Of a DNA stretch of 64,000 nt, positions 10,507-21,466 are shown one piece after another. The notes below the pieces were generated by a model that saw only the letters and a program-made list of their open reading frames with translations, did not search any database and was not told the DNA's origin. Numbering within the stretch: position 1 is the stretch's first letter; each line of letters starts with the position of its first letter. The DNA lies in NCBI GenBank assembly GCA_010093485.1, contig MU001499.1, forward strand, positions 1,503,397-1,567,396, read 5' to 3'. A program made the position numbers and the translations under genes. The DNA comes from Karstenula rhodostoma CBS 690.94 (taxonomy: Eukaryota; Ascomycota; Dothideomycetes; Pleosporales; Didymosphaeriaceae).

Positions 10507-12223
10507 TTACATGACAGACCTTTCACTCTCCCCCTTCATCAAAAACCGCCTACACACCTCCACCCATAGCACATCGCGCCCCTCATCGCTCTTCACATCT
10601 CTTGCAAGCTCGAACAACCTCCCCCTTCTCCCCCCATCACTCCCCAGCCATCCCTCTTCATCTACTTCCCTCACGCCCTCTCTATTAACAACCACCCCTT
10701 TCCTCCCTCCACCCCCATCCCTAGTACTAAGCTCCGCACAAGGCGACTTCCCCACTCCCACAAATTCCAGTACATCCCTCCACGCCCTCACCACAGGTCC
10801 ATACCTCTCAGGCAGGACATGCTCATGCACGCCGCCCAGCAGCGTAACAACATCAAACGTATGCGTCGCGAACGCCCCCTTCTCCCCCACCGGTCCCAAA
10901 AACGGATTCCCCAGATCGAAGACATGGACGTACATTTTCGGCACGAAGCTCGCCTCTGCGGTTGCCAGCGCGGCAGCAAAGAACCCAATGTCGCTCTCGA
11001 AGAGGCAGATGCGCTGCAGCGCGTTCACGTCGTCGGTGTGGGCGTTCACGCCGTAGATATCACCGCGCTCTCTTGCAGCAGCGGTGCTAGGACGTCTTCT
11101 GCGATGCGGAGGAAGGCGGCGGCGTGGTTGGCGCGGGAGGAGTCGCGTGCGAGCATGTTATACGAGATGAGATGGAGCCATCGTAGGTTGTTGTAGTGAT
11201 GATCTGGGAGTCTACCGATGCGGGGGGGCGATGTGGTGGTAAGCCATCTTTCCTGAGGCTTTGCATGCTTGGTTTCGACATTGGGAAAGATGGCGAGGGA
11301 GCACAGGGGAGGCCGACCCAGGCTAAGTCTCTGATACGGTCGATAGGGGCGTTTAGCATGTCTGCGGCGATACTAGAGGCGCTTCTCGCTGCGCCGTCTG
11401 CGTGCGTGGTCCAGATGCCCAGTGCCCGTGCTTGCTGGACGAAGTTCTCGTGGTGCTCCTCCGGCGTCAGGGCGGGCAAGGTGACAGGCGTCTTGCTGAA
11501 GGCTATTGCGCGCTTGAACACGGGTCTCCCCATTGTTTTCAGCGCTACGCTTTCTCCGCCTGCGCTCTACCCGATGACGGTGATGTTCTCTGCGTCGCCG
11601 CCGAAGCCGTCGATGTGTTGCTTTACCCATTGCAGTGCGAGATCTTGGTCGTACAGGCCGTTGTTCTCTGGAAGGAGGTTGTCGGAGTGGGGACTGTGCA
11701 GGAATCCCAGGATCCCAAGACGACAGTTGACTCCGACGAATATGAATGGCGTGGAGCGCTGGATGCCGTGCTGGAGGAGGTTGGTAGGGTCGTAGTAGGG
11801 GCGGTTTGCGGAGCTGAGGAAGAAGGCGCCGCCGTGGATGAAGACTAGGACTGGGAGTTTTCTCTCGGGGCAGAGTCTGTCAGAGGAGTCGAGGCATTGG
11901 GGAGGTAGGTGTATGGATAGATTCAGGCAGTCTTCTGCTTGCTCTTCGTCGTCTGGGAGGTTGAAAGTGGGCAGGGGGATGTTGGCTGCATCGTCTGTGA
12001 CGCTGTGATAGGGCTGGATGCTTGAGGGGCCGGGTATGGTGGCGTTGAAAACATCGTTCTTATATTTAGGAGATGCACTCAAGGATGGTAATGGTTCGGC
12101 TCGTGCGAAGCGCTGGGGGATAGTGGCGTATGGTAGGCCGAGGATTTTGATGAGGGGGGTCTTTGGGTCTCGTAGACATCAGAGGGCGCCGAGTTGGACG
12201 TGAGAAAGAGTTACGTGTGTCAT
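10507..12223 (-). pseudogene. Type-B carboxylesterase/lipase pseudogene
   Basis: Read on the minus strand from ATG 12221-12223, the sequence follows a fungal type-B carboxylesterase through GLPYATIPQRF, LPVLVFIHGGAFF, GVNCRLGILGF and ITVIG, with no introns. It is interrupted at least four times. A TGA lies at 12179-12181 (codon 15). A TAG at 11567-11569 replaces the residue just before the catalytic serine, so the nucleophile elbow reads G-stop-SAGG instead of the usual GxSAGG. A one-base deficit in a run of seven C (minus strand, near 11222-11230) shifts the frame, and a second one-base deficit near 11057-11063 restores a frame continuing through DIYGVNAHTDDVNAL. The stretches between the breaks remain recognisable, so inactivation is recent. 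Sequencing error could explain the homopolymer shift but hardly all four lesions. Confidence 0.8.
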
Positions 12224-14295
12224 TGGGAGCTGCGATTGAAGAGTGTGGTTTGAGCATAGTGGTATATGGTAAGGTATGCGTTTATCGACGGGTCTTGAGG
12301 TCATGAATGTGCTGACGTTTTATTTAGCATGTATTGAGATTCGTTCTTTATTGTGGATGGTGTACACTAACAATAAAGGGAAGCAACCACTTTGTTTTTG
12401 GTCTCTTGTACCACTCTCTGTGCACGAGAAATTCTTCCAACCTTGTTACGCGCGGTAGGTGAGTCTGTAAATCACATCTTCACTATTTTGGCCTTGAGAG
12501 CATGTCGAGAGAATTTCAGGATACAGCTGCCATAGTACTAAGACGGTATTAACATGATATCAAATGTAAAATTATTAAAATACTATTTTGAAATACCTGT
12601 ATCGAGCGCTATGCAAACATGTGCCTCTCGTGCGGTTCCCTAGCGCGTACCGTGGTAACCCCACTAGCTTTGCCGCATTCAACAACAAATCTTGTCAAGT
12701 CAGTTCAGCCCCAACAATGGTTGACTACTACAACTTGCGAGACAAGCCGTAATAGCCAGCTCACGGCGGGGTTGGTGAGGCCACGTGGATGGCTCCCTGT
12801 CGGTGCGTCCAAGGGTTTAAACACCCCGACTTTCGTACCTACTTGCTATGTCGCACGTTTCACACAAAAGTATCACCGACACCGCGTCGTTGCGGGAGGG
12901 AGCTCCTTGGACTCTCAGCGATGATATTGTAACAGCCGATCGGGGGAATCCACCGACTACCATCCGCCCATTCCTTACGCAGACATTTTCAACCCTGCCG
13001 GTGGTTCGATGCTACAATGAGTAAGGCTTTGATGGTCAGGTTGATGACTGCAATTATAATAGTTAAGACCGCGGGGTCGACGATAGTTGCGGCCATCTTT
13101 GTTCCACGATAGGGAGCGTACAATGTTACTGTGAAGATAGTACAGCATAGATACCATCCATAACAACATGTGGCAAAATCAAGATTTCTTTCTGGTAGTT
13201 GACTCTTTGTCCGCTTGAATATCAAGTGGTAGTCGAGATGGTAGTGGATCTACGTGAAAACGAATCCTTACTGCACTTGTGTCTCTTCAACTTGAGCCAT
13301 CGTAACTGCTGCTGCTGAGTATTCGCTGAAATTGCGAATGTCCTCTCACGATTTGGATAGTGTCTTTTATCGAGTTCTATTATACTCGCTTCACTGCAGC
13401 ATGCGCACGGGTCGTGATTCAAGCGTCTACCGCCTCACGCATATTGCACTACCCAACAGGAATGTCTCTCTGCCTGCAAATCAAACCCATCCTACGACAC
13501 ACTCTTCCGCATCAATTGTGTGCTCCTTGCACTTCAACCCGTCTTTCGATGCATGCAACCAGTTCTTCCATGCCGTCCTCTTCGGCCCAGAAGTATAACT
13601 GGTCCTACTGTTGACTTCCCCGCGATCAAGTTTCCGTTATCCCAACACTGCAAAAGGGCAATAACAGTAGTTAACCAACAACCCATACCGCGACAGTCAC
13701 CACAAGAGAAGACAACAACTCAATCCATCCCTCAGACTTCCTCCTACCCGCTTAACCCATTTCCGCGACCCCGCCACTATCCACGACCCAAACCCACCAC
13801 CTCACCATCAAACGCAACCCTCACAATACAATCCCCCATCTCAAACCCATCCAACTTCCCTTCCACCCAAAACCCCAGAAACTCGGTTCTCTAGCCCTAT
13901 GTCATACCCCTCCCCCGTCCATGCCGACTACCCGACCCCCACACCCACCCGCGCGCCTACCACGCCCCCTGCACCGCAGATCGCACCACACTCGCACCGA
14001 CAAGCCCGCCACGCCACGCCCATCCATCCCCACAATGATGTAGTGTAGTCCCAGAACCCAGAAACCACCGCCCTGCACATCCCTGCTTTTAGGTCGCCTC
14101 TACATACATACAAACATACCTCCAGCACCATTCCCCACAAACAAAGAGCAGAAGTGAAAGTCAAATTCAAAGTCAAAATCACAAGACCTCCCTCTTGCAT
14201 TACCACCAGCCAGCAACCGCAGTCCATCTATACTTCATCTTATCGTTTTCCGACCTACCGCTTCGTGGTTCAGAAAGTCGCAAGGAAAAGATAAA
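12224..14295. other. 2-kb gene-poor region
   Basis: No convincing gene is visible. The part at 12480-12620 is AT-rich. The remainder is mixed, and 13700-14010 is C-rich on the plus strand and low in complexity. The last 200 bp probably serve as promoter and 5' UTR of the small gene at 14296. No inverted repeat or tRNA was recognised. Confidence 0.4.
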
Positions 14296-14581
14296 ATGTA
14301 CCACACCGACACGCAAATCTTCCAGCGGCTGCACTCGTATTCGCAGCCGCGGCGGCCGGCGCAAGCGCAGGGGGTGGGGGAGGGGAGGTCGATGGTGCCG
14401 GATATTGGGGGTGCGATGGAGAGGGAGAGGAGGGCGGTGGAGGGGAGTGCGGTCGGCTGGGGGGATAAAGGTATGTGTCACTGGGTTTTTGCGAGGGAAG
14501 AAAGATAGGCTAGGCTAACGGGTTGGGTGTGGTGTAGATGCCAAAGAGGCCGCTGAGCAGGTCGCGAAAAGGGTACCGTGA
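14296..14581 (+). CDS. Small 72-residue protein with one intron
   Basis: The exons are 14296-14470 and 14538-14581. The intron has a GTATGT donor, a GCTAAC branch and a GTAG acceptor, and the splice completes an Asp codon (GWGDKD-AKEAAEQVAKRVP). The first exon encodes MYHTDTQIFQRLHSYSQPRR followed by Gly/Glu/Arg-rich sequence. The C-terminal AKEAAEQVAKRV reads as a short amphipathic helix. I do not recognise a family, and there is no signal peptide or membrane segment. The strong intron signals and intact frame argue for a real small gene. Most of the codons are GC-rich, so chance opening cannot be excluded. Confidence 0.55.
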
Positions 14582-15066
14582 GCGTGCGGTGGGGTGGTGC
14601 TGCGAGGGTATAGGTAGGAGTTCGTGCATTGGCAAAGCACAACGCGCCTTTTTGTCCCCCCTACTTCATTGAGTCACCCTACCTCATAGTGAATCTCTAC
14701 AATATATAGGTAGGAGTGGGAGGGGGTAATGCGTCACGCACGAGGGGAGGGTTTGGGAGAAGATCAACGTCGTTTCATTTCCGTACATTTCTGCCAAATA
14801 ATACAAAAGTTGCAGTAACTACTGCGGCTGTGCACTGGACGTGCACATCCGCCAAATCAAAGACGCTGCAGCAAAGAAAAGGGGGTATAGCTCGTGGGGT
14901 GAAAAACAAATCGCGCCGGCCCATGTGCCAAAATGCAAGTGTCAACGCGTGTCCGCCATGCCGTGTGTTCCTCCATGGGTATCATCGTAACTGCCGCCGG
15001 TATGTATTAATGAATGGCGACAAGCGCTTGTGTGCTGTATGAAAAATGATGGGAAGATGTGTACGT
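14582..15066. other. Gap downstream of frq and the small gene
   Basis: This 485-bp stretch lies between two convergent 3' ends. No coding signal or repeat is seen; it presumably holds both transcript ends. Confidence 0.4.
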
Positions 15067-18000
15067 TTAAGCGTCTCGATCACGCCTCTGGGTTTTGGCT
15101 CTCTTCGAGCTTTCTTGGAGAGCAGTGGCGATGGACTCGCGTGTGCGGTTGCGTTTCAAGCTGGCTCGCGCTTGGGAGGAAAGGCTGCCGCTTGTGGTGC
15201 TCTGCCTCTTTTGTCTGCTTCTGCGACCGGTTGGCTCGCCCTGTTGTATGAGGCCCGCGAGAGCACTTGCCGGGGTGTTGAAGCCACTGCCACCGCCGCC
15301 CGTGGCGGCTGAGCTTCCAGCGGGGATCTCGTCGGCGAGGCGATCGGCTAGTGCCGCATCATACTCGCGTTCGGAAGCAATAACAGTGTGCGGATCCATT
15401 CGGCGGGCAGTCGCGAGGAGGTCGATCGAACCATTATCAGAGTCGCCGTCGTCATCCTCTTCGGAAGACGAATCTCCAGAAGCGTCAGAAAATTCTCTGT
15501 GCACGGGAGAAACGTTGAGGTGGAGCGCAGTGACCGGTCCAGCGTCGTCCGAGGAGCTGGACGTCGAAAGGCTGGATGACACATTGGATTCAAGATCCGA
15601 GTCCATGTCACCAGATGAAGTCGAGTCGAAAGGTAGGTATGAAGCAGGGGGGAGTGCCGAGTTCGGCAATTTTTTGTGAGATGCGGAAAGTATCTTTTCC
15701 TTGATGACATGCTGCTGCAGCTCCGGCGAAGTCGCCTCGTCTTCCCGAGATGGACCCTCATCCAGAGCTTCACGGATCTTCTTTGAGTATAGTTGTGACC
15801 TGCGACGAGCACTTGCACTGGCTGGGGTGGTTTGTTGTTGTGAGCGACGCACGCGGATAGAGAAATTGTCCTCTGGGTGCACCCCACCCAAACCGGACGC
15901 TTCGAAATCCATAACATCGGGGCTTTCTGTCCCATTGTCATCCTCCAGTGCGTCCGGCGAAAAACTTATTCCTTCGCTGCTCGAGGCAGTTTGACTGCCA
16001 TCCTTGGAATCGATGTCCATCATGGACGTTGTTTCGAGCGGGCCGCGACGTTCTGTGACACTGGAAGACGGCATATGCCGTTCCAGGTAAGAGGTGGAAA
16101 CCCCGATAGGATGACTGGTAATATTCTGATAAGAATCTGAAGTGTGATTCGCAATGCCACGACCATCTCCAGTCAGGTCAGTACAAAACTTTGCTTTGCT
16201 GTAGAAGATCATGGGCCCATCATTCCGACGTCTCTTGGAGGAAGAGCTCTGCATGGCCGAACTGCCGAGACCGGAAGAGTTGCCGGCTTGTTGGAGCCGA
16301 TGGGGGGAATTGTTTGAAGATCCCATATCGAGCCCATAAGAGTCTTCCTCTTCATCGGTGTCGTCCTTGTGGAAGAACAACGGTGTGTAAGAAAATTGGT
16401 TTCGTTCCTTCTCCCTTTGCTTGCGAGCGAGTCGTTGCGCTGCACGTTCGGGGTTCATTGAAGGATCCAAACTGCCATCTCCGCCTGTTTTAGCAGAATT
16501 GTGAGGTGATTTACTGTTGCCCACGTCGTCGGATGGAGTATCATTTCCCCGGTACTCTGAACTGGAGCCAGTACTGCTCAATGTGACATCTGGACCGCCA
16601 CTCCATCGGATTTTTCGGCCGTCATGCGAGAGTTCGAACATGGAACTGTATTCGGCAACGGCATCTTTCACATAATCAGGGGTAACATTCAAGGTGTGGA
16701 GTTGCGCCATGTTGATCAAAAGGTTGAGATATATCCACCCGTGACCGTCGTCTGGCGTATCCTCGTACAACATGTTTGGTGGAGTGAAGCCAAGATGTCG
16801 AATATAGTCCATGTTATCGGAGGGAACCTGTGCACGGTATATATCGAGATCTAGCGGCCTGGTGGGCCGTTGGTCGGGGGATCCGGAGCCGGCGAAATCT
16901 TGCTCGCTGATTTGGAGGTTCGGGCGTAACTTCTGCAGAGCTTCTTGATGTCCGGAGATGTCTTCGTCATCCGCCCGTACAGGCATGATACGAGCTTCAC
17001 GATGACCCTCTGTTTTGAAAAGATGTCCCGCTTCTTCTTTAGCACGACGATCGGCCGTCGCAGCTGATTGGGCGACCTCCTCTTGCTGCATTGGCTGTGG
17101 GTGGTTGCCAGGCACTGATCGCTTCCCCGCAAAAATCTGCTCTAAGCGACGCACCACCAGCTTCTTCTTTGACTTATCGCTCATGGGCGCGTGGTGGCTC
17201 TTCGGGAGCAAGCCGCGAGGAATGTCATGCAAGTACGATTGTATGGTCTGTTGCTGTTGGTTGTAATTCATTTTCGTCGAGCGGCGGTGGTCCCATTCGG
17301 TGTTGGTAGCGGTGTTTGAGGGATGGTTCGATCGAGCCGAATTCGAGTTCTGGCCGGACATGGACGCGTAGCCAGACTCGGCGAAACGGGACGCATGCGA
17401 AGAAGAAGCGGTCTTCTGGGTATCGAACATGGCTGGATGCGAAGAAATGGCGGGGTAGCCTGACTCTGACTTGCTGTCCAAATCGGCAGCAAAGTTGCGC
17501 AGAGTTTCCTCAAGCTCTCGCTTCTTGTGATCAGGGAGGCCATGGAAGCGCACTTCGAAGAGCTTCTCATCCTGCAAGTGCGAATCATACAGCTTCTCGT
17601 ACTTCCTCAACTTCTGCTTCAGTTTCTTGTTCGCAACAGTCAGATCGTCGATGACACTACGGAAATCTTCCACACTTTCACTGTTCGCATGCCCCTCTCC
17701 AGGACGGTACGGCAGACAGGCGGTCCCCTGCTGGTACATGTGGTCGAGCGCGTGGCCATCAGGAGGAGTTTCGGACGAGGACGAGTTGCGCAAGAAGAAG
17801 GGCGGATCATCTGGGCCGTGGCGGTTAGATCAGTCTCTGAGTAGGCACGAGCGATACTTACTGTCCAGATTGTTGTTACTCTGCACCGCATTGTTGGTGT
17901 TCTCGAACCACTTGCCAGCGTCGCTGCTTTCTCCCGAGCTCTTCTTATTGGACTTGAATTGGGGAGAGACGCTTGACGGCGGGTTTGCTTTATCACTTGT

Positions 18001-18174
18001 GCCAACATTGGGAGAGCTCACGGCCGTGGTCTGCGGGTGGTAGAAAGTAGGCGCCCTGGGAGGGACACCGCTCGTAGGCGGGCTGTGGCGGAGCGAGACC
18101 GACTTGTGTGCTGGAGGTCGGCGGGGGTGCGGCGTCTGACGTTGTCGTGGTGTCGTGCCCGGGAGGTCGCCCAT
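15067..18174 (-). CDS. frq: Frequency clock protein FRQ
   Basis: The exons are 17862-18174 and 15067-17810 on the minus strand (1018 residues; Neurospora FRQ has 989). The intron has a GTAAGT donor, a TCTAAC branch and a CCCAG acceptor. FRQ is the negative element of the fungal circadian oscillator; it binds FRH and CK1 and represses the White Collar complex. The coiled-coil dimerisation segment lies at about residues 151-180 (VEDFRSVIDDLTVANKKLKQ). It is followed by the FRQ-specific HGLPDHKKRELEETLRNFA, then DIPRGLLPK with a basic SDKSKKKLVVRRLEQIF block, and PSDNMDYIRHLGFTPPNML. The rest is Ser/Asp/Glu-rich and disordered with many potential phosphosites, as in known FRQ. The start is the first ATG of the open first exon. 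Retention of the intron would stop translation after ten more codons; the next in-frame Met is residue 129. The identity is confident. Confidence 0.93.
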
Positions 18175-19956
18175 GTTGTCTTTGACTATTGAATGATGTC
18201 GCTGGCTATGAGCAGAACATGCTCCGGTTCCTTCTGCGAGGGAAGGTCCCGGTTGCTAGCTCGTAGATCAAGGCGGCCGGCGGGTGGGATCGTGCCAAAG
18301 AGACGGGTTGGCGTTGAGAGCAGGTGGATACGACTCGGCTGGGACACGCTTGTATCAAAAGAGCTTGTTGCGAGTTGTATGCTATGTGAAAAGCAGGGCA
18401 GCAAGGGCGTAGGAGCAGCGATGTAGAGGGAAGCAGCTTTGTGCACTCGGATGGCTGGGGCCGCAGACGCAGATGGCAGATGGCATGGGATCGGTGATGG
18501 ATTTGGAAGATCAGAGCCGGCGCCCCAACGGCGGGGGTGAGGAAGAAAAGAGACTCCCACTCCCATGATGTGAACAGGGCCTTGTCACCTTTGGTTGTGT
18601 GGCCATGAACGATTGCCCTACGATTTCAAGATGCCAAGACTGGCGCTTCGGATCGGACCTGTGAGCTCGCTTCAGATGGGCGAAAGCAAGTGGCGTTCCT
18701 GGCCTGACTCGGGCTGGCTGGCTGACTGCAACAGGGCTAACCGGCCTAGACCCGTCGACCGAGATGCATCGGCGATGGCCCGGGACTGCAACACCTCACG
18801 GAGTCACGCCGCCGCTTCTGTGCAAAGAGTCCACCGGCTGTGCCCACCGCTACATTGTGAACGGACAGAGCGACGAACACTTGATCATTGGCCCTGCAAG
18901 CCCTGCAAGGCACCAACTCCAGAACCGCAGTCCGGCCCGCCCTGGTGTTGCAACCTGCTCTACAGCACAGTGCACTTGCACTTGCACTTGCACTTGCACT
19001 TGTACACGACAGCGACAACGGGTCGACCCGCCGCACAGGCCGAGCGGAGTTCGCAGCCCTTCCAATCACGGTCGCCCTCCGATGCTCACGACATGACCTC
19101 ATGCCTCCACCACTGCCGGACACCGTTGGACCCTGAGCTGTCGACGTCTGCTCTATTGGTCTGGCCCGGGATTGGAATGCTGACTTTGCTGCAGCGATCG
19201 CGACTTGTGGTGTGCATCTTGCCTTGTTCCGCGTGCCAAAGACCCTGCGAATTTCTTTCGCCTGTGTCTGCGGTCCAATAGTAAGCGGGGCGCATGGGAT
19301 CGCGATTGCTTGCAGCAGCCCTACGTCATACGTCATTCGACTCCAACCTTCTTCGGTATATTGCGTATCCTTGAAGCCATAGTATACCGTCATTGCTAAC
19401 CAGCTATACTTCAACAAGACGCTGATCGCGATCGGCATGGGTAAACTGGAACAGAACGATGCAATTCGAAGGAGAATGAGTGCCGTAGTAGACATCTGTG
19501 CATTGGACTAATTGGCTAATTACCATGTATCCGAGTGTCTGTGGATCGCTCAGAACAGGAGACATCGAGTCTCTGACAGTAAAGCACTAGACGGAGCACT
19601 GCCACGTGTAAGAGTGATGGTCTGATCAAACCCACCAGTGTGAAACGTAACAGCATCGGCGATGCAAGAGCAACCGTGTCGCGATATTGATGGAAGAGCC
19701 TGCTAACAAAATTCGACCAGTGGTAAACATTGCCGGACCCTCTTGTTCATCCATGCGGTACACGATATTGTGCAGAAAATGGATCCTTCCATAATGCATG
19801 TGGGCAATGCTGCAACGCCTGAGCAAGCTAATGTTGTACAAGGCTGCGCCGCTTGTCAGAGTCGCGGTAGCCAACATCCGTCGCATCGCCGATGCATCAA
19901 TCAACGAGTGGGATTGTGATGCCGCCCAATTGGGAACAATCGGGGGTCTGGACCGT
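18175..19956. other. frq upstream region and gene-poor stretch
   Basis: About 1.8 kb separates frq from COQ9, both on the minus strand. The part nearest frq presumably holds its promoter and 5' UTR. A hexamer microsatellite (TGCACT units) lies at 18971-19002. ORFs on either strand here are GC-driven and low in complexity, and none is supported as a gene. Confidence 0.4.
18971..19002. repeat. Hexanucleotide microsatellite (TGCACT)5
   Basis: Five consecutive TGCACT units plus a partial unit lie in non-coding sequence upstream of frq. Confidence 0.9.
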
Positions 19957-20778
19957 TCAGACGCGCATTCCCTTGCTCCTGAGAACATTCACGGCCGAGT
20001 GTGCCGTGTAATCAGCCCATTCAGACAGGGCTCCAATGAATCCTCCCATCTTCATGACGTCGCCCAGCCTCGAGTCCAGGAACTGTTCCGTCTCTATGAA
20101 GTTTTTCGATTTGTCCTGCGTCATGAATACTTCGGTAGCCGAATAGATGGCGGACAGGCTGGCACGCTTGGTATACCAGCTGCTATCGACGCTTTCGTCG
20201 CCAGCAAGATACCAGATCTCATCTGCTAGGCGAGCTAGTTCGGCGAGTGAGGTGGACGCGTACGAAGGCTGTGCCATTATTGCAAGGGCCTGCTGCTGTT
20301 AGCTGCATGTTTTTCGTATACCTCCCTTCGAGCATCAACGTGCCTCTTGCCAACGATGTATGAGGGGCTCGTTCGCCCGTAGTCGCGCCAGTGTCAATGT
20401 GCGCACTTTAGCCCCAGTGCCCAATTTCTTGCCTTGATCGCCCGTCGAAGGGAATTGAACAGTGCTCTTCAGTGCCAGTCTTTGTGTGACAAGATGATAG
20501 TTGATGAGATCGAACACGCCACGCGGGAGCAGGTTGGTAGATACGTCCATGTAGCCGGCATCGCGCGCTCCCAAACGGAGAGCATCCGCTGTAAATCCAT
20601 AGCTCGGTACATGCGAAAGGGCGGAAGTGAGAATGGCGGACTCGGCAGGCGGGAATGGCGGAGGTTGAGTATACTCCTGTGAGTGGTAACTGCACCGCTG
20701 TCTCCAAGCGGTTGCCGGACGATGTGAAGCTGCTCGGAATGTGCCGAGAAGCGCACTAGGAGATCGCGCCGACGCCAT
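19957..20778 (-). CDS. COQ9: COQ9, ubiquinone biosynthesis lipid-binding protein (mitochondrial)
   Basis: The exons are 20344-20778 and 19957-20289, giving 255 residues. ATG 20778 was chosen over the longer open frame because it starts a typical mitochondrial presequence (MASARSPSALLGTFRAASHR). The C-terminal domain carries the COQ9 signature LADEIWYLAGDESVDSSWYT followed by KRASLSAIYSATEVFMTQD. COQ9 binds isoprene lipids and presents intermediates to COQ7 on the inner mitochondrial membrane. The intron (20290-20343) appears to be of the GC-AG type. Keeping WQEALAIMAQPS in frame needs the donor GAG|GCACGT, since the only GT in the area lies behind an in-frame TGA. Length and motifs are normal for the family. 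Confidence 0.9.
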
Positions 20779-21466
20779 TATGGTGGGTGTGGTGGAGGGA
20801 TGAAGGCGAGGATAGATCTTGATAGATGGGGAGAGCTCCATCAAGCTTCCCGTAGCTTAGTTCCCTAACGCATCGCCAAGAGATCGAGCCAGACTCGAGC
20901 GCCTGTCGATCAGGAACACAGAACGGTGCCATGTTGACGCATGCAACCAAGCAGAGGTCGCCACCGTGATACGCAGGTAATTGTTTGGCAGTTCCAGCAT
21001 GGCCTTTCCCAAGACTGCGGCTGCGCTGGAGTAATAAGCTGTTGATGTTCGAGAGCTGACGCGTGGAGCTTGAGTAGCACGTGTTTTCGCTTCGACGCGT
21101 CTCGAACGCGTCGCCACCTAAAGTTCGTCACGCATCAACATCTCATCCAGAATCTTTCGCGCGTACGACTTTTGCCCTACAATCTTCGAAAAATCGTGGT
21201 CGTTTCAAATCGTGACCTTAAACCTGTTTAGACTTTTGGGAATCTGCTTTTGTTGGGTCGATATCTAAGTGCGTCCAATACTCGCTGTTTCAGCACTGTG
21301 GTCCCAAACCTCCGTGCTAACTTTTGCAGACTCGGAGCACCCTCGATAGATATCCGTGTAACACTGAATCACTGCGCACACGAGTGCCCATTTCTCCGCC
21401 AGCTGTGGCCTCAAAGCGTCCGTCCGTCATTAGATATCGAAATAGAGACGATACACAGTAGTCACA
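20779..21466. promoter_or_regulatory. Divergent COQ9/CMR1 promoter region with three ACGCGT boxes
   Basis: This 688-bp region separates two divergent genes. ACGCGT (MluI cell-cycle box) occurs at 21059-21064, 21095-21100 and 21106-21111, three copies in 53 bp. MBF-type regulation of CMR1 would fit its role in the replication-stress response; this is inference. No other feature was seen. Confidence 0.45.

Noticed and set aside
11196..11848. Plus-strand open frames of 148-199 codons over the carboxylesterase
   Set aside because: They are antisense shadows of the esterase pseudogene; their translations show no domain, while the minus strand reads as the esterase family.
19626..20229. ORFs overlapping the 3' end of COQ9
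   Set aside because: They are shadows of the COQ9 exon or unsupported flanking sequence.
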